DNA of 5,167 nt from Acidobacteriota bacterium (lineage in GTDB: Bacteria; Acidobacteriota; Terriglobia; Terriglobales; Acidobacteriaceae). Within the stretch, counting starts at the first letter, position 1; each line of letters begins with the position of its first letter. The translations under genes were made by a program, and so were the position numbers. The notes under the pieces are model-generated. The model was given only the letters and a program-made list of their open reading frames with translations. It searched no databases and was not told where the DNA came from. The stretch is from the NCBI GenBank assembly GCA_021801945.1, contig JAKABE010000270.1, positions 1 to 5,167 on the forward strand. Reading direction: 5' to 3'. Below, piece by piece: positions 1 through 5,167 of the stretch.

Positions 1-240
1 CTTCCGGGGTTTCGCCTTGGACTCTGTTCCGAGAGCCTACCATACCGGCCCGCGGAGGGGAATCAAAAGCGCCGCGCCAAAAAGATGCGCATGGCCCCGA
101 AACTTCAAGTCTACCGGGAGGCTCAGTGCGTGTAAAGGTGTGGAGAAACAGGGAATAGGGAAGCGCCCACGGCGCTGAGCAAGAAACAGAATTCCGGCGG
201 GAAATGCACAGGCCGCAGGCGTATATTTGGCGAAGAGGAG
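1..240. other. Region upstream of rmuC, no gene recognised
   Basis: This 240-base stretch precedes rmuC. All three plus-strand frames stay open for the first 130 or more bases, as expected in GC-rich DNA, and none gives a recognisable protein. The frame of rmuC itself has a stop (TAA at 133-135) and no ATG, GTG or TTG codon between that stop and 241, so rmuC cannot begin upstream. I found no convincing -35/-10 pair. A TATATT at 222-227 looks like a -10 box but has no partner at the right distance and would place the transcript start inside the ribosome binding site. Confidence 0.5.
233..240 (+). promoter_or_regulatory. Putative ribosome binding site of rmuC (AAGAGGAG)
   Basis: A purine-rich AAGAGGAG lies directly before ATG 241, with no spacer, and 12 bases before the in-frame ATG at 253. 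Neither spacing is the usual 5-9 bases, so the site does not settle the start. It is the only Shine-Dalgarno-like sequence nearby. Confidence 0.5.
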
Positions 241-1731
241 ATGCGACCGGAGATGGCGGCTTCTGTGGTGGGCGTATTGGCGGCAATGGTGGGAATTCTG
301 GTGGGGTTTTGGCTCCGTGGCGTTTCCATGAGGACGGAAAAGGCGCTGCTCGAGCAGCGCAACCGCGAGTCGGCCGATGCGCTCCTCGCTGCCCGCGAGT
401 CGCTTGCGCAGGCGCAGGCTGAGTTGGCCGCCCGCGCAGGTTTTCAGTCGCTGGCCGCCGAGCGGGCCAGCACTATCGCCCAACTCTCCGCCGACTGTGC
501 ACAGCTGCGCGCTGAAATCAGTGCCAAATCCGCCGAGGCAACTCAGGCCGCCAAGCGCATCGCCGAATTGAATACGCAGCTTGAAAGCGAGCGAAAGAGC
601 CTGGCCGAGAAGATCCAGCTTCTCGATACTGCGAAGGACGCTCTGGCCAACCAGTTTCAAGCACTCGCGGCAAAGATCCTCGACGAGAAGTCCAAGACCT
701 TCTCCGAGGGCAGCCAGAAGGAACTCGGCACTCTCCTCAGCCCGCTGAAAACGCAAATCGAAGAATTCCGCAAGAAAGTGGAAGAGGCCCAGAGCGACTC
801 CAAGACCGGTGTGACCAAGCTGGAAACGCTCATCGGGGCGCTCAACGGACTTAACCAGCAACTCTCTGAGGATGCCCGCAACCTCACCACGGCGCTGCGC
901 GGCTCGGCCAAGGCCCAGGGCGACTGGGGCGAGTTCATCCTGCGCGATCTGCTCGAAAAGGCCGGCCTGCGCGAAGGCGAGCAGTTCAGTTATCAGCAGA
1001 CTTTTTCCGCAGTCGAAAGCGGCGACAGCGGCCGCACCAGATCGGCGCGGACGGATGTCATCCTTCGTCTCCCGGGCGAGCGCAGTCTGGTCATCGACTC
1101 CAAGGTTTCTCTCACCGCATACACGGATTACGTGAACGCGGCTGCGGAGAGCGACCGCAACGCTGCGCTCAAGCAGCATCTGGCCAGCGTGCGCGGGCAT
1201 GTGGGCGGTTTGGCCAAGGCTGGCTACGACCGCCTGCCCGGCATTGAGACGCCGGACTTCGTCGTCATGTTCGTGCCCGTCGAACCCGCATTCTTGGTCG
1301 CTCTCCAAAACGACGCCTCGCTCTGGGCCGACGCCTATCAGCAGGGGATTCTCCTCGTTGGCCCCACCACTCTGCTCTACATCATCCGCATCGTCAACGT
1401 GCTCTGGCAGCAGGAGGCGCAGGCGCGCAACGTCAAGGATGTGATGGATCGCGGCGCCAGGCTCTACGAGAAGTTCGTTGGCTTCGTCAGCGACTTGGAA
1501 GCGGTGGGCAAGAGCCTCCGCGATGCCGGCAAGAGCTACGAGGACGCGCGCAAGAAGCTAAGCGCCGGTGACGGCAACCTCATCCGCCAGGTGGAGATGC
1601 TGCGCCAGCTGGGCGTAAAGCCGCGCAAGCCGCTCCCAGCCAAGATGCTGGATTCTGCCGAGGTGGAAGAACCGAGCCTGGCGCTTGCTGAGGAAAGCGA
1701 AGAGGGCAGGGAAGACGTGATCGAACATTAG
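241..1731 (+). CDS. rmuC: DNA recombination protein RmuC
   Basis: The product is a 496-residue RmuC-family protein, close to the roughly 475 residues of E. coli RmuC. In E. coli the family is linked to limiting rearrangements at short inverted repeats; the biochemical activity is not well established. Visible layout: a hydrophobic N-terminal anchor (about residues 5-26, AASVVGVLAAMVGILVGFWL), an Ala/Glu/Lys/Gln-rich coiled coil (about 30-215), then the conserved RmuC domain (about 220-450), and an acidic tail (about 470-496). Family motifs are GDWGE (227-231), RTDVILRLPG (270-279), IDSKVSLTAY (285-294), VMFVPVE (342-348), LVGPTTLLY and GDGNL near 443-447. E231, D272, D286 and K288 match the PD-(D/E)XK nuclease-like pattern proposed for this family, and all are present. 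The anchor predicts an inner-membrane protein with the domain in the cytoplasm. The start is ATG 241 or ATG 253 (492 residues); no other in-frame start exists after the stop at 133-135. The identification is firm; the cellular role is inferred from the family. Confidence 0.95.
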   Translation: MRPEMAASVVGVLAAMVGILVGFWLRGVSMRTEKALLEQRNRESADALLAARESLAQAQAELAARAGFQSLAAERASTIAQLSADCAQLRAEISAKSAEATQAAKRIAELNTQLESERKSLAEKIQLLDTAKDALANQFQALAAKILDEKSKTFSEGSQKELGTLLSPLKTQIEEFRKKVEEAQSDSKTGVTKLETLIGALNGLNQQLSEDARNLTTALRGSAKAQGDWGEFILRDLLEKAGLREGEQFSYQQTFSAVESGDSGRTRSARTDVILRLPGERSLVIDSKVSLTAYTDYVNAAAESDRNAALKQHLASVRGHVGGLAKAGYDRLPGIETPDFVVMFVPVEPAFLVALQNDASLWADAYQQGILLVGPTTLLYIIRIVNVLWQQEAQARNVKDVMDRGARLYEKFVGFVSDLEAVGKSLRDAGKSYEDARKKLSAGDGNLIRQVEMLRQLGVKPRKPLPAKMLDSAEVEEPSLALAEESEEGREDVIEH

Positions 1732-1765
1732 CCGGCCAGGAAAGCCAGGCGAGCCGCCTCTTCGC

Positions 1766-1795
1766 TTGGCAACGCTCCGGCGGCGTCAACATAAT
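1766..1795 (+). promoter_or_regulatory. Putative sigma70-type promoter of the glycosidase gene
   Basis: TTGGCA at 1766-1771 and CATAAT at 1790-1795 each match five of six bases of the -35 and -10 consensus and are 18 bases apart, within the normal 16-18 range. Transcription would begin near 1801-1804, just ahead of the Shine-Dalgarno site at 1808-1815, giving a leader of about 20 bases before GTG 1823. The AT-rich CAACATAAT stands out in otherwise GC-rich sequence. This is a pattern match only; no operator was recognised. Confidence 0.55.
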
Positions 1796-1807
1796 CGGAT
1801 TGCAGGC

Positions 1808-1815
1808 GGAAGGAG
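1808..1815 (+). promoter_or_regulatory. Ribosome binding site deciding GTG 1823 (GGAAGGAG)
   Basis: GGAAGGAG ends 7 bases before the in-frame GTG at 1823, an ideal spacing. A weaker GGAG at 1825-1828 sits 6 bases before ATG 1835, so initiation at that ATG, four residues later, is the main alternative. The possible TTG start at 1766 has no such site and coincides with the predicted -35 box. Confidence 0.7.
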
Positions 1816-1822
1816 ATCCGAC

Positions 1823-1942
1823 GTGGAGCTACAAATGATGCGGCGCAGATTCCTGCAAGGACTGGCCTCGGCAGGGGCCCTGGAGTGCGCGCAACTGACA
1901 CCCTGCTTGCAGGCACTCGTGACGGGGCAGGCAGGGAAGACC
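1823..1942 (+). other. Twin-arginine signal peptide region of the glycosidase-like protein
   Basis: This encodes about the first 40 residues. The n-region carries three consecutive arginines (residues 7-9) followed by F10, L11 and Q12, matching the Tat consensus at every key position. The following segment, GLASAGALECAQL, is of low hydrophobicity, as is typical for Tat rather than Sec signals. Two cysteines occur, but LEC and TPC do not make a lipobox, so lipid anchoring is not supported. The end coordinate is approximate because no strong AxA cleavage site is seen. Confidence 0.7.
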
Positions 1943-4342
1943 GGCTACAGGCCCGGCCGCATCCCGAACGAATACAGCCTCTTCCTGCCTGGGGAACGCG
2001 AAGCTCTCAGCTCGCCGCCGCTGGTGTCCGCCATTCAGGCCCGCCAGATCACTCTCAGCTCCTCCGGGCGCGCTCTCTCGATTGGCGAGTCTGCCGGCGG
2101 TTGGAAGCTGCTCTCGATCGTCGACTTGAACGGCTCCGCCACCGCCATCTTCGAAAAGCACGTCACCCATCGCGGAGCCATCGTCTATGTCACCGGGGAG
2201 CAAGGCGTCATTGCCAACATCCCCAAGATGATCGGCCGCCTTTCGAGCATCCGCCCACGGCCCACCAACACGCCCGATGTGCGCTTTGAGCGCACCGCCC
2301 GCTACACGCCCGGCCCGGACGTACCCGGTGACTATATCCTGCGTTCCGGCGAAGATCCTTCTTACGAAAACGTGGCTGCGCTCGGCCCCGAGTACATCGG
2401 CTGGACCTACGCCGGCAATGAAGCCGCTGGTCCTCAGAGGTCCATCTTCCTTGAAGCCGACGGCAAGAGCCGCGAACGGATTGCTAACGGCCAGTCCACC
2501 TGGGCGCCGGATATGGAGGGCCCCGTCTTCGACCCCACCTCCGTGCTTCCCTGGGGCAACCCGCAGATCTATGCCTACCAGCACGGCTACAGCAAGCGCA
2601 CCCTCCTGGGAGGCTATCTGCCAGTCGCCAATGTCGGCGTCTGGAACCCGCTCTACAGCGCCGGCTACGAGTGCATCGTGCTCATTACTCCCGGAGGGAG
2701 CGGCCGCGCCATCGGCCGTGTGCGTTGCACCTCTCCCGACGATAAGACCGGCGCTGAAGAGCAGGAGCATTACATCAATACTTCGCCGGACGAGTTCTAC
2801 TCCGTACTGGTCGGCATCTGGAACCACTGGTATAACTTCTATGAAACCTCGATGCCGGTCGAGATTCCCGACGAGTGGCTGCTCCACGCGGCGCGCGCCG
2901 GCATCACGCTCGCGCGCTGCAGCTACAGCGGCCTTAAACCCTCCTATCAGATCGGAGAAGGCGCCTACACCAAGATCCCGGAACGCAGCCACGCCCTTTT
3001 TCCCGTTGCCCATTACGAGTTCGTTTGGGCGCAGCAGATCTGGAACCTCACCGCTGACGTCGAGCCTTACTTCCAGTACTATCTCGGCCACTACATCCTG
3101 CCCGATGGCAACTTCCTTTACAACACCCAGGACCAGGTCGAGGCGCCCCTCAACGCCGGTGTCTTCCTGGCCAACTCCGCCCGCGCCTATGACTACAGCG
3201 GCGACGCCGATGCGTTTGCCGCGCGCTTGCCGTTCCTCGAACGCATGCTTGCCTACGTGCTCGGCCGCTATGAGTACAGCAAGAAGCGGTTTCCCGCGGA
3301 CGATCCCCGCCACGGCCTCATCTGGGGCTCACCGGAAGCTGACCTGGGCGATCCGCGCGACGATTATCCCCAATCCCATCCCTACTACTTCCAGAACGCC
3401 ACTTGGACCTGGCGAGGCATCGCCGAACACGCCCGCTGCCTGCATCGCATCGCCCGGGAACACAGGCACACCCAATATCAGCAGCTCGGAGACCACTACG
3501 CGGCTATCGCAGAGGAGATGCGCGGCCTCGTTCGGCGCTCTCTTCAGACCACACTCTCCCGCTGCTCACCTGCCATGAAGCAAAGTGGCATCACGCCCTT
3601 CACCACCGACGACACCCATCACGATCCCCGTCAACTCTCCAGCTATGAGAACCACCGCTTCATGATGGACTGGTTCACCTCCGACTGGGGCGATGAATCG
3701 CTTGATCTTGGCCATCTGCGCCATCGAGAACTGGCCGGAATGCAGATCATGGGCCTCAGCACGGACGGCGCCGTCGAGCGCACCTCAAACTTCATGGCGC
3801 ACGGCACGCTCTCCGTTCGCATTCGCCAGCAGGACTACCGGCCGTTCCTGCTCAACCTCTACGCGCTCACCTGTTATGCGGCAGACTGCGGCAACTTCTA
3901 CTCGCCGGAGGATGCATGGATCCCCGGCGGCGAGCCCCTCGAAGGCAGCCGCTACGGCTGGTCGGCCGTCGTCAACAGCGTGCTCCAGCCCGCCATGGGC
4001 CTGCGCTGGTTGCTCTGCTACGAAGAAAACCACGCCGAGGTCTGTCACCTGCAAAAGGCCGCGCCCAAACATTGGTTCGCCGCTGGCGAAAAGATCAGCG
4101 TCGGAAATTGCCCCACGCGCTTTGGCCGCCTCAGCTGGACCACCCTGGCCAAAGCCAGCCGCTCCTGGCAGGTCAACATGGACTTCGAGTCGACCTTCAC
4201 CGGCAATCTCGTCGTTCACATCCACCCGCCCGACGGTCAGCCCCTGCGCCACTCCTCTGCGGGCGCGCTTTCCAGTTACGCCGTCCGCTTCGCTGCCGCC
4301 GATCTGAAGAACCAGCGGCGTCTTACCTTCAGCATCAGCTAA
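1823..4342 (+). CDS. Tat-exported six-hairpin glycosidase-like protein, family unassigned
   Basis: The product is an 839-residue protein resembling multidomain glycoside hydrolases with an (alpha/alpha)6 barrel. The N-terminus (residues 1-40) is a twin-arginine signal: RRRFLQ at 7-12 fits the RRxFLK pattern and is followed by a mildly hydrophobic stretch. There is no clear lipobox and the cleavage site is uncertain. Residues about 40-330 look beta-rich and probably form an N-terminal sandwich. Residues about 345-725 are rich in helices and aromatics and probably form the barrel. Acid- and aromatic-rich motifs there include DGNFLYNTQDQVE (428-440), WGSPEADLGD (501-510), SYENHR (607-612), DWFTSDWGDE (616-625) and WIPGGEP (699-705). 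Residues about 745-839, with HWF (750-752) and GNCPTRFG (761-768), look like a C-terminal beta domain. E505, D507, E609, D621 and E704 are candidate catalytic acids, but this is only a guess from position. The substrate is unknown; a polysaccharide or oligosaccharide outside the cytoplasm is inferred. The gene has its own promoter-like sequence and no sugar transporter or regulator beside it in the window. GTG 1823 was chosen for its Shine-Dalgarno spacing; ATG 1835 or 1838 would also keep the Tat motif. Confidence 0.75.
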   Translation: MELQMMRRRFLQGLASAGALECAQLTPCLQALVTGQAGKTGYRPGRIPNEYSLFLPGEREALSSPPLVSAIQARQITLSSSGRALSIGESAGGWKLLSIVDLNGSATAIFEKHVTHRGAIVYVTGEQGVIANIPKMIGRLSSIRPRPTNTPDVRFERTARYTPGPDVPGDYILRSGEDPSYENVAALGPEYIGWTYAGNEAAGPQRSIFLEADGKSRERIANGQSTWAPDMEGPVFDPTSVLPWGNPQIYAYQHGYSKRTLLGGYLPVANVGVWNPLYSAGYECIVLITPGGSGRAIGRVRCTSPDDKTGAEEQEHYINTSPDEFYSVLVGIWNHWYNFYETSMPVEIPDEWLLHAARAGITLARCSYSGLKPSYQIGEGAYTKIPERSHALFPVAHYEFVWAQQIWNLTADVEPYFQYYLGHYILPDGNFLYNTQDQVEAPLNAGVFLANSARAYDYSGDADAFAARLPFLERMLAYVLGRYEYSKKRFPADDPRHGLIWGSPEADLGDPRDDYPQSHPYYFQNATWTWRGIAEHARCLHRIAREHRHTQYQQLGDHYAAIAEEMRGLVRRSLQTTLSRCSPAMKQSGITPFTTDDTHHDPRQLSSYENHRFMMDWFTSDWGDESLDLGHLRHRELAGMQIMGLSTDGAVERTSNFMAHGTLSVRIRQQDYRPFLLNLYALTCYAADCGNFYSPEDAWIPGGEPLEGSRYGWSAVVNSVLQPAMGLRWLLCYEENHAEVCHLQKAAPKHWFAAGEKISVGNCPTRFGRLSWTTLAKASRSWQVNMDFESTFTGNLVVHIHPPDGQPLRHSSAGALSSYAVRFAAADLKNQRRLTFSIS

Positions 4343-4355
4343 GCGGCAAGCCGCT
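4342..4355. repeat. Short palindrome overlapping the glycosidase stop codon
   Basis: AGCGGC, two bases, GCCGCT form a perfect inverted repeat beginning at the last base of the TAA stop codon. It can fold into a five-pair stem with a four-base loop. No T run follows, so it is not a standard intrinsic terminator, though it could slow 3' decay of the mRNA. Confidence 0.4.
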
Positions 4356-4527
4356 CAGATCAAAGATGGGGGGTCCGGCCCGGCACTCGCGATCTTCCAC
4401 TCCCTCAAATGGGGGCAGGGCATCGGGGCCCTGAGCGACGTTCTTCACCGTCTTCGCTGGACGTTTCCCGCAGCCAAACTGCCCTGAAGCCAGGCTTTCG
4501 CGCTGCATCTTCCGAACCGTCCCACTT
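4343..4527. other. Convergent intergenic region between glycosidase gene and gpsA
   Basis: These 185 bases lie between the stop codons of two genes that point toward each other. They hold the palindrome at 4342-4355, a GC-rich hairpin at 4416-4433 and a weak AAGCC-A-GGCTT palindrome at 4487-4497. No canonical terminator with a T run is visible on either strand. A plus-strand frame is open through 4365-4484, but it has no start codon with a ribosome binding site and no recognisable product. Confidence 0.5.
4416..4433. repeat. GC-rich hairpin between convergent genes
   Basis: CAGGGC and GCCCTG flank a six-base loop (ATCGGG), giving six base pairs, five of them G-C. Its place between two convergent stop codons suits a transcription end point, possibly used from both sides, but neither strand has the T tract expected after an intrinsic terminator. 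The role is therefore an inference from position. Confidence 0.35.
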
Positions 4528-5167
4528 CTAGTGCTCTTCCTTGCCGGGCCGCAGCATCAGGGTGCGAATGGCCTCGCGGGGATCCTTGCCTTCGTTGAGG
4601 ATCAACTCCATCTGCTCAGTAATGGGCATCTCGATGCCGTGCTTGCGGGCCAGGCCCAATGCAGCGCGCGTGGTGAAGACGCCCTCCGCGACCTTGCCGC
4701 CGAGCGACTCCAGAATCTCAGGCAGCTTGCGGCCCTGGCCCAGGGCCTGTCCGACGGTGCGGGTGCGGCTCAGGCTTCCAGTGCACGTGAGCACCGCATC
4801 GCCCACCCCTGAGAGGCCGGCGAGGGTTTCGCGCCGCGCGCCGCAGGCCACGGCCAGCCGCGTGATCTCGGCAATGCCGCGAGTGATGAGTGCGGCGGCG
4901 GAGTTGTAGCCCAGATCCATCCCGGCTGCGATGCCGGAGGCGATGGCGATGACGTTCTTGAGCGCGCCGCCCAGCTCAACGCCGGTCACGTCCGTCGAGG
5001 TGTAGAGCCGGAGGGTCTCCGAGGAAAATTCGCGCTGGATGCGCGCGGCCACGGTTCGGTCGCGAAAGGCGACGGTAAGCGCGGTAGGCTGGCCCTGGGC
5101 GACTTCCAAAGCGAAGCTGGGCCCAGAGAGCGCGCCGACCGGCGGAGGGGCTGAGCCGCTTAGGTTT
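4528..5167 (-). CDS. gpsA: Glycerol-3-phosphate dehydrogenase [NAD(P)+], 5' end outside window
   Basis: GpsA reduces dihydroxyacetone phosphate to sn-glycerol 3-phosphate with NAD(P)H in the cytoplasm, supplying the backbone of phospholipids. The frame is open to the window edge, giving 212 visible residues of a family usually about 330 long. About 120 N-terminal residues, including the GxGxxG nucleotide-binding motif, lie outside. A TTG at 5109 is not the start, because the conserved LSGPSFA motif is encoded upstream of it (fragment residues 13-19). Further motifs are GVELGGALKNV (catalytic Lys at fragment residue 70), MDLGYNSAAALITRGIAEI, GLSGVGDAVLTCTG, KVAEGVFTT and EMPITEQ, ending in LMLRPGKEEH with TAG at 4528-4530. 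One oddity: the usual SRNR appears as SRTR (fragment residues 133-136), so the substrate-binding Arg-Asn pair is Arg-Thr. The neighbouring gene is convergent and unrelated in function; the gpsA promoter and any operon partners are not visible. Confidence 0.96.
   Translation of the reverse strand, partial: NLSGSAPPPVGALSGPSFALEVAQGQPTALTVAFRDRTVAARIQREFSSETLRLYTSTDVTGVELGGALKNVIAIASGIAAGMDLGYNSAAALITRGIAEITRLAVACGARRETLAGLSGVGDAVLTCTGSLSRTRTVGQALGQGRKLPEILESLGGKVAEGVFTTRAALGLARKHGIEMPITEQMELILNEGKDPREAIRTLMLRPGKEEH

Larger units (their letters stand above)
1732..1822. other. Intergenic gap between rmuC and the glycosidase gene
   Basis: These 91 bases separate the TAG of rmuC from the chosen GTG start of the next gene. 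They hold the promoter-like pair at 1766-1795 and the Shine-Dalgarno site at 1808-1815. I found no hairpin followed by a T run, so read-through from rmuC into the next gene remains possible. Confidence 0.6.

Noticed and set aside
41..43. A possible minus-strand gene start (ATG read from 43 to 41) running off the left edge
   Set aside because: Only 14 codons are visible, they match nothing I recognise, and no Shine-Dalgarno-like sequence precedes the ATG on that strand.
222..227. TATATT as a -10 box for rmuC
   Set aside because: No -35 element lies 16-18 bases upstream, and the resulting transcript would start inside the Shine-Dalgarno sequence.
37..1308. A 423-codon open frame on the minus strand opposite rmuC
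   Set aside because: It lies antisense to a confidently identified gene, has low-complexity Leu/Gly/Ala/Gln composition caused by mirrored codon use, and shows no recognisable domain or ribosome binding site.
1829..3313. A 494-codon open frame on the minus strand opposite the glycosidase gene
   Set aside because: It mirrors the GC-rich third positions of the plus-strand gene. Its translation is Val/Gly/Asp-rich without family motifs, while the plus strand has a Tat signal, a ribosome binding site and structured-domain composition.
2277..3578. A 433-codon plus-strand frame inside the glycosidase gene
   Set aside because: The translation is dominated by Ser, Pro, Thr, Ala and Arg, typical of an out-of-frame reading of a GC-rich gene, with no ribosome binding site or motif.
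5109..5109. TTG at 5109 as the gpsA start
   Set aside because: The conserved LSGPSFA motif is encoded in frame upstream of it, and the frame stays open to the window edge, so the gene begins outside the window.
5157..5164. CCGCTTAG near the window end, an inverted copy of CTAAGCGG at 4339-4346
   Set aside because: An eight-base match about 800 bases apart is expected by chance in GC-rich DNA, and one copy is within gpsA coding sequence.

Overview
The window is GC-rich by eye, with strong G/C preference at third codon positions, and holds two complete plus-strand genes and one partial minus-strand gene. Nothing mobile, no CRISPR array and no RNA gene was seen. The combination of a Tat-exported multidomain glycosidase-like protein with RmuC and a GpsA of this type suggests a soil-type Gram-negative bacterium. 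My best guess is Acidobacteriota (Terriglobia), but this rests on general resemblance and not on a marker gene.

Layout: positions 1-240 are leader sequence with no recognisable gene. Positions 241-1731 (+) encode RmuC, a membrane-anchored coiled-coil protein with a nuclease-like domain. A 91-base gap follows; it contains a good sigma70-type promoter (TTGGCA, 18-base spacer, CATAAT) and a strong Shine-Dalgarno site. Positions 1823-4342 (+) encode an 839-residue protein with a twin-arginine signal and the look of a six-hairpin (alpha/alpha)6-barrel glycoside hydrolase flanked by beta domains; I cannot assign it to a known GH family. A 185-base convergent intergenic region (4343-4527) contains two short GC-rich palindromes but no classic terminator. 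Positions 4528-5167 (-) encode the C-terminal two thirds of GpsA, NAD(P)-dependent glycerol-3-phosphate dehydrogenase. Its 5' part, with the Rossmann nucleotide-binding motif, lies beyond the window edge.

The three genes do not form an obvious pathway: one acts on DNA, one probably on extracytoplasmic carbohydrate, and one in phospholipid precursor synthesis. The own promoter of the glycosidase gene argues that it is regulated separately from rmuC. The items most worth a second look are the unassigned Tat-exported glycosidase and a Thr in GpsA where the substrate-binding Arg-Asn pair is expected. I see no convincing undescribed multi-gene system in this window.
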